A stretch of 18,307 bases of DNA from an uncultured Ignavibacteria bacterium (GTDB lineage: Bacteria > Bacteroidota > Ignavibacteria > Kapaibacteriales > UBA2268), in the NCBI GenBank assembly GCA_903911805.1, contig CAIWET010000390.1:1-18307 (forward strand), given 5' to 3'. Under the pieces are notes generated by a model, which was given only the letters and a program-made list of their open reading frames with translations, was not told the origin of the DNA and searched no databases. A program made the translations under genes and the position numbers. Shown here piece after piece: positions 1 through 6,267 of this stretch; position 1 is the first letter of the stretch; each line of letters opens with the position of its first letter.

Positions 1-27
1 ATATATAATTTTTCTCATAATTTAAAC

Positions 28-525
28 TTAAAATGGTTGTGGTGGTAAATTATTAAAGTCAACATTTATATTTATATTATCAAAGTATTTTCCTTTGGTA
101 ATTAACAATGACGATGGATTGTTTGGATTTCCATCTATGGTATAAACCCCAATTGCCCTTTGTGCGGTTAATGAGTCGGTAAACTGCAAAGCCACAGCTA
201 TATATTTAATCTCAACTGGAGAATTTGGGATATCAATCTTGAATGATGACGAATCCACAAACATCGGCAATGAAACAAAATTAAAATATGCATTTCCACT
301 TATCACTTCATTAATAATATCTTTTGGTGGGAAAACTTTGAAGCCAACAACTCTGATAGCAAAAACAGAATCCTTAGAGGGCCAAGCAGCTACTCCACCT
401 TTATAATAAATCTTTCCTGCAAAATATGATTTGGGAACCGCAGCATCGTGTGGCTCAAGACCACCCGAACAAGCAGACAAAATCATCAGTACAAAGGAAA
501 TGTATAGTATATTAATTATCTTCAT
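28..525 (-). CDS. Small putative lipoprotein of unknown function
   Basis: Encodes 165 residues. The N-terminus is a type II (lipoprotein) signal peptide: a short basic start (MKIIN), a hydrophobic stretch of residues 6-16, and a lipobox LSAC with the lipidated Cys at position 19, followed by SGG. The mature part has no motif I recognise. It is rich in alternating hydrophobic residues and Asn/Pro, which suggests a small beta-sandwich domain exposed in the periplasm or on the outer membrane. The start is ATG with only an A/T-rich upstream stretch and no Shine-Dalgarno sequence. The gene is divergent from the secreted-protein gene at 708, with 182 bp between the two start codons. Lipoprotein status is well supported by the lipobox; the function is unknown. 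Confidence 0.75.
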   Translation of the reverse strand: MKIINILYISFVLMILSACSGGLEPHDAAVPKSYFAGKIYYKGGVAAWPSKDSVFAIRVVGFKVFPPKDIINEVISGNAYFNFVSLPMFVDSSSFKIDIPNSPVEIKYIAVALQFTDSLTAQRAIGVYTIDGNPNNPSSLLITKGKYFDNININVDFNNLPPQPF

Positions 526-650
526 TTTATTTTTATTTTACTTACAAAAATCAACTAATTTTATCATTAAGAAAAAAAATCAAAGAAAATATTGTAAAAT
601 TGCCATTTTATTTAATTTTTACTTTATTGATAAATGATAAATTGGTAATT

Positions 651-681
651 TTGCTAAAATAGATTAATAATATAATATTTG
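651..681 (+). promoter_or_regulatory. Candidate Bacteroidota-type promoter of the secreted-protein gene
   Basis: TTG at 651-653, then 20 bp, then AATATTTG at 674-681, which is one mismatch from the Bacteroidota -7 consensus TAnnTTTG. It lies 26 bp before the ATG at 708. The same TTG-N20-box spacing occurs at 3802-3832. A TATAAT also starts at 671 but has no well-spaced -35 box. The region is very AT-rich, so chance matches are likely. Confidence 0.3.
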
Positions 682-707
682 GTTATTATTTTGAGGAATT
701 TTGGATT

Positions 708-1523
708 ATGAAAAACATTAAAAGGTCAATTTTAAGCAGCATTTTGTTTGCTTTATTCTTTGGATTAACTTTCAACATCTATGCAAAGCAACCTGAATTG
801 GAAGAATTGCAAGAAGAAAAAACTGAAACTAAAAAAGAAGTAAAAAAAGAAGAACCAAAACAAGAACAGAAAAAAGAAGAAGAAAAGAAAGTTGAAGAAA
901 AGAAAAAGGTAGAATCTGAAGATTTAGCCCCTATCGAAGAAAAAAAAGTTGAAGTTGCTTTTGTAAAATCTAACGTTGCAGGTATTCCTGATAATATTCC
1001 AATTAATATGGATGACGTTAGACCACTTTTCAAAGAAAAATGGGAATTTGTATTCAATGCAAGTTTCGAAACAGTTTATACTTCAATCTTAAAAACTATT
1101 GATGAATTTGGCTGTATGGTTGCATCAAAAAACACCCCTACTGTAGATGACCAAGGGTTGCAAAAAGCAAATATCAAATCAGATGATTGCGTTTTCTCGG
1201 TTGGAGAAGATTCATCATTTAAAGTTATTAGAAAATATGCTTTGGCAGACGACAAAGTAATCGAAAAAGACAATCAAAAAATCGTTTTAGGTAAAGGTAT
1301 GCCAAACGTTAGAGGTGGCAAGTGGATGAATGGAAGATTGAAATACAACTTCAGAATACTCGAACAAAAAGACGGAAGAACACAAGTAACTTTAAAATCA
1401 GAAATGTCAGCTTTTGAAGATTTCGTAGTGCACGAAGTTTTATTTTTCAGTTCAAATGGTGTTTTGGAATCTCGGATGCTTAATATGCTTTTTGAGCATT
1501 TGCGAGAAGCCAAAACCGAGTAA
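708..1523 (+). CDS. Secreted protein with Lys/Glu-rich linker and possible BamC-like domain
   Basis: Encodes 271 residues. Residues 1-26 form a Sec signal peptide (basic MKNIKRS, hydrophobic core, likely cleavage after IYA-26). Residues about 29-83 are a low-complexity Lys/Glu linker with almost no hydrophobic residues, probably an extended or helical spacer. Residues about 110-265 look globular: a helix-like segment (NASFETVYTSILKTIDEFG), a central stretch with R-x-K-Y-x-F, and a C-terminal helix ending LFEHLREAK. This order recalls the helix-grip fold of BamC-like domains, but the resemblance is by eye only. Two cysteines (136 and 161) could form a disulfide. A weak GAGG lies about 11 bp before the ATG. 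The permease gene follows after 28 bp, so co-transcription is possible. The signal peptide and linker are clear; the function is not known. Confidence 0.75.
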   Translation: MKNIKRSILSSILFALFFGLTFNIYAKQPELEELQEEKTETKKEVKKEEPKQEQKKEEEKKVEEKKKVESEDLAPIEEKKVEVAFVKSNVAGIPDNIPINMDDVRPLFKEKWEFVFNASFETVYTSILKTIDEFGCMVASKNTPTVDDQGLQKANIKSDDCVFSVGEDSSFKVIRKYALADDKVIEKDNQKIVLGKGMPNVRGGKWMNGRLKYNFRILEQKDGRTQVTLKSEMSAFEDFVVHEVLFFSSNGVLESRMLNMLFEHLREAKTE

Positions 1524-1530
1524 TTAAAAT

Positions 1531-1551
1531 ATGAATGAAAGATACAAATAA
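1531..1551 (+). other. Six-codon upstream ORF abutting the permease start
   Basis: ATG AAT GAA AGA TAC AAA TAA encodes MNERYK. Its stop codon is immediately followed, in the same frame, by the GTG start of the permease (TAAGTG). It could be a leader peptide that couples translation, or a stop codon created within a formerly longer permease N-terminus. No good Shine-Dalgarno sequence precedes its ATG, so it may be chance. Confidence 0.25.
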
Positions 1552-2358
1552 GTGGATATATTAACTCTTGCATTTGTTCAAAGAGCTTTTGTTGCCGGTT
1601 TGTTAATTGCATTTCTCGGCAGCTATTTCGGAGTATTTGTTGTTCAACGCAAAATTAGTTTTATTGGCGATGGGCTTGCCCACGCTGCATTTGGTGGAGT
1701 GGCTCTTGGATTGATGCTCAATTCGGAACCACTCTATTTTGCAATACCTTTTACAATCCTTGTTTCAGTATTAATTACGTATTTGAAGGATAAAACAGAT
1801 TTATCCTCAGATACATCTATAGGAATCCTATTTGCTGTTTCGGTTGCTCTGGGAATTGTATTTTTATCATTCCAGGATAATTTCTCTACAGATGCAATGA
1901 CTTATCTATTTGGTTCAATATTATCTGTTAGCTTAAGAGATATTATTTTTGCCTCAATAATTGCATTATTAACCCTATTAACATTCCGAAAATTATGGTC
2001 TGAATGGGCTTTTTCTACATTTGACAATGAATTGTCCAAAGCAGATAGAATAAATATCAAAAGGAATGAATACATTCTTTCGATTTTGCTTTCTTTAACA
2101 ATTGTTTTATCAATTAAAATGGTTGGAATCGTTTTAATATCAGCATTTTTGGTTATACCACCAGCAACATCAAGATTGATAAGCTCTCGTTTTATCAAAA
2201 TGACAATTATTTCAATTATTCTCAGCATGATAACAGTCGTTCTTGGACTATTATTATCCTTTATTTTAAATCTTCCAAGTGGTGCAGTGATTGTTCTAAC
2301 TCAAGCAGCAATTTTCCTTTTAGTTTTAATCGGAAAAACACTTCTAAATAAAAAGTAA
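1552..2358 (+). CDS. ABC-3 family metal (zinc/manganese) ABC transporter permease
   Basis: Encodes 268 residues and is an integral inner-membrane permease of the ZnuB/TroC/MntB type. It forms the channel for Zn2+ (or Mn2+/Fe2+) import together with an ATPase and a periplasmic metal-binding protein. Family hallmarks are the segment FIGDGLAHAAFGGVALG (residues 37-53, with Asp40 and His44), KMVGIVLISAFLVIPPATSR (189-208) and LPSGAVIVL (241-249). About eight hydrophobic helices span the protein. The length is typical for the family. The GTG start gives VDILTLAFVQRAF, matching the usual family N-terminus (a short lead into FxQRA), so I accept it over a longer in-frame form blocked by TAA at 1549-1551. 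No ATPase or solute-binding gene is adjacent, so partners must be encoded elsewhere. The exact metal cannot be read from the sequence; zinc is favoured by the facing CDF exporter gene. Confidence 0.9.
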   Translation: MDILTLAFVQRAFVAGLLIAFLGSYFGVFVVQRKISFIGDGLAHAAFGGVALGLMLNSEPLYFAIPFTILVSVLITYLKDKTDLSSDTSIGILFAVSVALGIVFLSFQDNFSTDAMTYLFGSILSVSLRDIIFASIIALLTLLTFRKLWSEWAFSTFDNELSKADRINIKRNEYILSILLSLTIVLSIKMVGIVLISAFLVIPPATSRLISSRFIKMTIISIILSMITVVLGLLLSFILNLPSGAVIVLTQAAIFLLVLIGKTLLNKK

Positions 2359-2384
2359 TTTCTTGTTTACTTTTTGGAATTTCT

Positions 2385-2402
2385 TTCCTGCGAAAGCAGG
2401 AA
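2385..2402. repeat. Short palindrome with GAAA loop
   Basis: TTCCTGC-GAAA-GCAGGAA gives a perfect 7-bp stem capped by a GNRA-type tetraloop, 26 bp after the permease stop. Palindromes of this type (CCTGCGAAAGCAGG) are widely dispersed in bacterial intergenic DNA. There is no U tract, so it is not a standard intrinsic terminator, though it could protect the mRNA 3' end. Confidence 0.6.
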
Positions 2403-2431
2403 TCTAGGATTTTTAAATCGATCACCACTCG

Positions 2432-2480
2432 CCCCACCCTAAGTCCCTCCCCTTGAAGGGAGGGACTTGAAGAGAAATAT
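2432..2480. repeat. Interspersed repeat, copy 1 (uninterrupted)
   Basis: Begins CCCCACCCTA and ends GGGACTTGAAGAGAAATAT. It contains an 11-bp perfect inverted repeat, AAGTCCCTCCC (2441-2451) with GGGAGGGACTT (2458-2468), around a 6-base loop. The ends recur at 2633-2701, identifying it as a repeated unit and not just a hairpin. Neither strand has a T run after the stem, so it is unlikely to be a simple intrinsic terminator. Confidence 0.65.
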
Positions 2481-2487
2481 TTAGTAG

Positions 2488-2524
2488 CTCATTCATCCCT
2501 GAATGAGTGAATGCGAAGCATTCA
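2488..2524. repeat. Two back-to-back hairpins
   Basis: CTCATTCA-TCCC-TGAATGAG (2488-2507) is an 8-bp perfect stem. It abuts TGAATGC-GAA-GCATTCA (2508-2524), a 7-bp perfect stem. The shared TGAATG/CATTCA core means alternative cross-pairing is also possible. They lie in the non-coding convergent gap and are part of the repeat cluster. Confidence 0.55.
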
Positions 2525-2632
2525 ATTTTATGCGATCATTCTTAAACAAATCGAAGAATCTGGATCAATATTTTCGTATGTCATGACGCACTTCGTTGCG
2601 GCATCTACGTTAAATTTAACGCTCTCGACTAA
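2525..2632. other. Non-coding stretch with further small palindromes
   Basis: No credible gene. It contains an ATTCTT/AAGAAT inverted repeat (2538-2543 and 2554-2559), a CGCA-cttcgt-TGCG hairpin (2587-2600), and a perfect 14-bp palindrome CGTTAAATTTAACG (2608-2621). A 68-codon open frame running through here on the minus strand has no family features and overlaps the repeats, so I do not call it. The stretch looks like remnants of dispersed palindromic repeats. Confidence 0.45.
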
Positions 2633-2701
2633 CCCCACCCTATCCTTCGACAGGCTCAGGAACCGTTCATCCACTTGAAGGCAGGGACTTGAAAGAAATA
2701 T
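2633..2701. repeat. Interspersed repeat, copy 2, carrying a nested palindrome
   Basis: Shares CCCCACCCTA at the left end (2633-2642) and ACTTGAAG-GCAGGGACTTGAA-AGAAATAT at the right end (2673-2701) with copy 1 at 2432-2480. It is about 20 bp longer because the middle is replaced by CCTTCGACAGGCTCAGG (2644-2660) plus aaccgttcatcc. That inner motif is itself a commonly dispersed bacterial intergenic palindrome (CCT-TCGA ... TCAGG type). The arrangement suggests one repeat inserted into, or recombined with, another. Confidence 0.55.
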
Positions 2702-2749
2702 GTGTGAAAGAATATGATTATTGTAATAACGCACTGCTGTAAGTCTTTT

Positions 2750-3664
2750 CTATTCTGTTATAGGCAAATTCTTTTCCCTTGCAGTCTCAGTATTGTGCGG
2801 TTCAATATGTACGTGAACGTGGCATTTCTCAATATTCGCTTTAATTATATCTTCGTATTTATGAGCAATTTCGTGAGCAACTTTAATTGTAAGGTTGTCG
2901 TGAACGTGGATATTCAGTTCAATTAAGACTAATGCTCCAGAATTTCTTGCTCTGATATCGTGTACTTGATAAATTTCTGGAATTGCAACCGCAAGCGACT
3001 CAATCAATGTGATTAATTCTGGCGAAGTTCTATCCATTAAATCATCAATTGATTTTCTGCCAAGTTTATACGAGATATGTATTACTATTATAGCTACAGC
3101 CAAACCTGAAATTGCATCGAAAAAGTAGTAATTGAAATATGTTCCAATTAATCCTAAGAATACAACTGCTGAAGATAAAATATCAGTTGAAAAATGTAAG
3201 GCATCAGCTTCTAACGCTGCACTGTTATATTTCTTTGCAGCTTTCATCAATGCGCGTGACCTACTGAAATCAATTATTATAGACGCAATTATAACAATAA
3301 AACTCCAAATGTTAACTTCTACGTGGGTATTTCCAGAAATTAATCTCGAGAATGCTTCGTAAATAATCCAAATACAAGTAATTAACAATAATATTGTTTC
3401 TCCAAGTGCAGAGATATTTTCAATTTTTCCGTGACCATAAGTATGGTCTTTATCAGCAGGTTTGTCAGCTATTTTAACAGCAAAAAGCGTCATAACTGCA
3501 GCAACTAAATCTAAAGCTGAATGTAATGCTTCGGATAAAATACCAAGTGAACCAGTCAAAAGACCAACTATCAATTTCATACCAGTGAGAAATATAGCGG
3601 CAAAAACAGACGTAAGTGCTACAAATCTCTTATCTTTGGCGGCTTTCTGATCAATTTCGTGCAT
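2750..3664 (-). CDS. Cation diffusion facilitator (CDF) family metal efflux transporter
   Basis: Encodes 304 residues, an inner-membrane metal/proton antiporter that exports Zn2+ (possibly Cd2+/Fe2+/Mn2+) from the cytoplasm. It shows the six-helix N-terminal domain of the family. The transport site is His48-x3-Asp52 in TM2 (LHSALD) and His157-x3-Asp161 in TM5 (LHFSTD). This HD-HD arrangement is the one linked with zinc/cadmium selectivity, whereas E. coli FieF/YiiP has DD-HD. A DHTYGHGK motif (residues 73-80) follows TM2. The cytoplasmic C-terminal domain (about 212-290) ends in the histidine-rich strand CHVHVHIEPH (His282, 284, 286, 290), typical of the dimeric regulatory metal site. The length is normal. 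It converges on the ABC metal permease, and two palindromes lie directly upstream of its start. Substrate assignment is inference; the family is certain. Confidence 0.93.
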   Translation of the reverse strand: MHEIDQKAAKDKRFVALTSVFAAIFLTGMKLIVGLLTGSLGILSEALHSALDLVAAVMTLFAVKIADKPADKDHTYGHGKIENISALGETILLLITCIWIIYEAFSRLISGNTHVEVNIWSFIVIIASIIIDFSRSRALMKAAKKYNSAALEADALHFSTDILSSAVVFLGLIGTYFNYYFFDAISGLAVAIIVIHISYKLGRKSIDDLMDRTSPELITLIESLAVAIPEIYQVHDIRARNSGALVLIELNIHVHDNLTIKVAHEIAHKYEDIIKANIEKCHVHVHIEPHNTETAREKNLPITE

Positions 3665-3678
3665 AATTTTCTAATTCA

Positions 3679-3721
3679 AAATATTAATATTTGGCAATAT
3701 ATTAAAAATATCATATATTGC
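3679..3721. promoter_or_regulatory. Two adjacent palindromes upstream of the CDF gene (candidate operators)
   Basis: A 14-bp perfect palindrome AAATATTAATATTT (3679-3692) and a 9-bp inverted repeat GCAATATAT / ATATATTGC (3694-3702 and 3713-3721, 10-bp spacer) lie 15-57 bp upstream of the CDF ATG. Metal exporters are commonly controlled by ArsR-, MerR- or TetR-type repressors that bind such dyads. The DNA is extremely AT-rich, so chance symmetry is a real alternative, although the G/C ends of the second repeat make it less trivial. Confidence 0.35.
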
Positions 3722-3801
3722 AAAAAATGTAAATTTAAATTAAGAAAAATAATTTAAAAAATACAAAGATTTCTAAAAATAAGTTGATGAACTAGATTTA
3801 C

Positions 3802-3832
3802 TTGCTCTTTAAATAAAAAAACTATAGGTTTG
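3802..3832 (+). promoter_or_regulatory. Candidate Bacteroidota-type promoter of the DUF485-symporter operon
   Basis: TTG at 3802-3804, 20 bp, then TAGGTTTG at 3825-3832, an exact match to the -7 consensus TAnnTTTG. The start codon at 3933 is about 100 bp downstream, leaving a 5' leader of roughly 90 nt. Confidence 0.45.
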
Positions 3833-3932
3833 CGTTTAATATCCGGCAGATTTTTATATTCAAAAAAGAAACTGTCGAAAAATGATAATGAAATTAAATT
3901 ACTGTTTTATTTAATCAACTGATGGAGGCACT

Positions 3933-4223
3933 ATGCACGGTTCTTCTACCGAATGGAAAGAAGACAATTCCTCGCCTTTGAAGGAACTCTTCGGCAAATG
4001 GTTTTTTGCACTTTACTTATTGGCTTATGCCGGATTTATTCTAATTAATGTTGTTAGCCCAAAATTAATGGCAACAGATATGGGCAGCATTAATGTAGCA
4101 ATTTTTTACGGATTTATGCTAATTATCTTAGCTATGATTTTGGCATTTGCCTATAATCATTTCTGTACTCGCGCTGAGGAAATAATGGAGGATGATAACG
4201 AAATTTCTGAGGAAGGGGTATAG
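3933..4223 (+). CDS. DUF485 family small membrane protein (YjcH-like)
   Basis: Encodes 96 residues with two transmembrane helices (about 22-41 and 54-74), a short hydrophilic N-terminus and an acidic C-terminal tail. The sequence FFALYLLAYAGFILINVVSPKLMA is the DUF485 signature, the family of E. coli YjcH, whose gene precedes actP. The protein is thought to be an accessory or partner of the linked solute symporter; its exact role is not established. The start is well defined: GGAGG at 3924-3928 lies 4 bp before the ATG. Its TAG stop is 2 bp before the symporter ATG, so the two are translationally linked. Confidence 0.88.
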   Translation: MHGSSTEWKEDNSSPLKELFGKWFFALYLLAYAGFILINVVSPKLMATDMGSINVAIFYGFMLIILAMILAFAYNHFCTRAEEIMEDDNEISEEGV

Positions 4224-4225
4224 TT

Positions 4226-6184
4226 ATGAATTATGAAGCTTCAGTAGGATCAATCATTCTTTTCATTATGATTGTAATTTTAGTTTTATTAATTTCATAT
4301 CACTTTGGAAGAAAAACTAAAACTTCATCAAGTTATTATGCCGCAGGTGGCAATATCCATTGGTCAGTTAATGGTATTGCATTCGCAGGAGATTATTTAT
4401 CAGCAGCATCTTTCTTAGGTATTTGCGGAATGATTGCCACAGCAGGTTATGACGGTTTCTTATACTCCATTGGTTACCTTGCCGGATGGATAGTTGCTCT
4501 CTTCTTAGTTGCCGAGCCAATGAAGAAGCTCGGAAAATTCACCTTTACCGATGCACTAGACGCAAAGTTTAATTCCAAAGGTATCAAATTGGCTTCTGCA
4601 ATTTCAACTCTTTTAGTTTCAATGTTTTATTTGATTCCACAAATGGTTGGAGCTGGCTCATTAATCACTCCATTATTAGGATTGCCCCATTGGGTTGGTG
4701 TAGTTATGGTTGGCTCGATAGTAACTATTATTGTTGCTACAGCTGGTATGGCTTCTACAACTTATGTTCAGTTTTTCAAAGGCGCAATGTTGCTTATTTT
4801 TTCTATAGCACTTGTGTTCCTGATATTTTCAAGAGGTATTTCTACAAATCCTGACCAAGGTGGCGAAGTACCTTATCACTTGTTCAAAACATTAAAATGC
4901 AATACAGTTGCTGAGAATGCTGTAACTATTTCCGACTCTACCTATAAAATTATTGGTGAAGTTAAAGGCACAGGCAAAGTAGCAATGAGATTTGTTAAAA
5001 TGCAAGTTGGTGCTGATATTTCCTATTGGAAATTAAGCGAAAAAGATTCAACTTTGACCGAAACACTTTATATGGTTAATAAAAAAGACGGTACAGTGTT
5101 ATTCAATGGCGCGCCAAGAGGCGAAAAGAAATTCTTCCAAGTTGGAAGTATGAGCAAGATTGATGGCAAAACAGATACAAAAACAGGTAATTTAGATGTA
5201 TTCACTTTTATTGAAAAAATCAAAGATGGTACAGTTATTCGTTGGACCAAAAATGTTACTAAAGATGGCGAAGACAAGTTATCAATTTTCTATCAAGTTC
5301 CTACACCAGGTAAAGAAATTTTAAGACCAGGAAATAAATTTAAAGTTGATAGCGAAAAAGGTGCGACTTTTACTGATAAAATTGACTTTATTTCGCTTAT
5401 GATTGCATTATTCTTCGGAACTGCTGCTTTACCTCATATCTTGATCAGATATTATACTGTTCCAAACCCTGCATCTGCAAGAAAATCAACAATTGTAGCT
5501 ATTGGCGCAATTGGACTTTTCTATATTCTAACTCTTTATATGGGATTAGGAGCAATGGTTAATGGTGTAATAGATTTATCAAACGATAATATGAGTGCAC
5601 CACTGTTGGCGAAATCATTCGGAACATTAATCTTCTCAATCATTTCTGCACTTGCTTTTGCAACAATCCTTGGAACAGTTTCCGGATTGACTGTAGCAGC
5701 AGCTGGAGCTGTAGCGCACGATTTAATGGATAAATATTTCGATATGAAATTAACTGACAAAAAGAAAGTATTCTACGGCAAAATGGCTTCTATTGGAGTT
5801 GGTGCTGGAGCTATTTTCTTTGGTATAATTTTCAAGGAAATGAATGTTTCATATCTTGTTGGTTGGGCATTCGCAATAGCTGCATCTGCTAATCTTCCGG
5901 CAATATTAATGATTCTTTTCTGGAAAGGCACAACTTCAAAAGGGGTTATGTCTTCGATACTAGTCGGTCTTTTCTCTTCATTAATCTTGATTTTCTTAAA
6001 TCAGGAAACATATAATAACGTTTATGGTTTAGTGGGCGTGGTTGCACCTGTTCAAATCAACAACCCTGCAATTTTCTCTGTACCATTGAGCTTTTTAACA
6101 TTGTTTGTGGTTTCTTTATTTACCAAAAACACAAGAGTTGGAGATGATAAAAAGGAATTATCAACAGCTTCTGCAAATGAGTAA
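4226..6184 (+). CDS. Sodium:solute symporter (SSS) family, ActP-like cation/acetate symporter with a large extra loop
   Basis: Encodes 652 residues, an inner-membrane Na+-coupled carrier of the SSS family. The best match by eye is E. coli ActP, which takes up acetate and other short carboxylates. Shared stretches include YYAAGGNIHWSVNGIAFAGDYLSAASFLG (residues 37-65), IPQMVGAGSLI (137-147), FGTAALPHILIRYYTVPNPASARKS (397-421), SALAFATILGTVSGLTVAAAGAVAHDL (475-501) and the AFAIAASANLPAI segment. Between the sixth and seventh helices the E. coli protein has a loop of about 40 residues; here residues about 205-385 form a hydrophilic, probably beta-rich insert. Given the usual N-out topology, this would lie in the periplasm. 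GGAAGGGG at 4211-4218 is a strong ribosome-binding site overlapping the end of the DUF485 gene. The substrate is inferred from similarity only. Confidence 0.9.
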   Translation: MNYEASVGSIILFIMIVILVLLISYHFGRKTKTSSSYYAAGGNIHWSVNGIAFAGDYLSAASFLGICGMIATAGYDGFLYSIGYLAGWIVALFLVAEPMKKLGKFTFTDALDAKFNSKGIKLASAISTLLVSMFYLIPQMVGAGSLITPLLGLPHWVGVVMVGSIVTIIVATAGMASTTYVQFFKGAMLLIFSIALVFLIFSRGISTNPDQGGEVPYHLFKTLKCNTVAENAVTISDSTYKIIGEVKGTGKVAMRFVKMQVGADISYWKLSEKDSTLTETLYMVNKKDGTVLFNGAPRGEKKFFQVGSMSKIDGKTDTKTGNLDVFTFIEKIKDGTVIRWTKNVTKDGEDKLSIFYQVPTPGKEILRPGNKFKVDSEKGATFTDKIDFISLMIALFFGTAALPHILIRYYTVPNPASARKSTIVAIGAIGLFYILTLYMGLGAMVNGVIDLSNDNMSAPLLAKSFGTLIFSIISALAFATILGTVSGLTVAAAGAVAHDLMDKYFDMKLTDKKKVFYGKMASIGVGAGAIFFGIIFKEMNVSYLVGWAFAIAASANLPAILMILFWKGTTSKGVMSSILVGLFSSLILIFLNQETYNNVYGLVGVVAPVQINNPAIFSVPLSFLTLFVVSLFTKNTRVGDDKKELSTASANE

Positions 6185-6207
6185 TTTTTCTTAGTTTATA
6201 TGATAAA

Positions 6208-6250
6208 AAAAGAGGCAGATTAATTTATTTAACCTGCCTCTTTTATTTTA
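6208..6250. terminator. Bidirectional intrinsic terminator between symporter and rpoC
   Basis: AAAAGAGGCAG (6208-6218) pairs perfectly with CTGCCTCTTTT (6234-6244), an 11-bp stem with a 15-base loop. On the plus strand it is followed by TTTTATTTTA, and on the minus strand by a run of seven T (complement of 6205-6211). It lies 24 bp after the symporter stop and 24 bp after the rpoC stop, so it serves both convergent operons. Confidence 0.88.
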
Positions 6251-6267
6251 TCTAATCAGAAATTTGA

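Noticed and set aside
431..637. Open frame on the plus strand opposite the lipoprotein start
   Set aside because: It overlaps the lipoprotein gene antisense and then runs through AT-rich intergenic DNA with a low-complexity Phe/Ile/Lys product; a shadow frame.
2528..2734. 68-codon open frame on the minus strand in the repeat-rich gap
   Set aside because: It is built from dispersed palindromes, has no protein-family features, no ribosome-binding site and runs into the repeat unit; best treated as non-coding.
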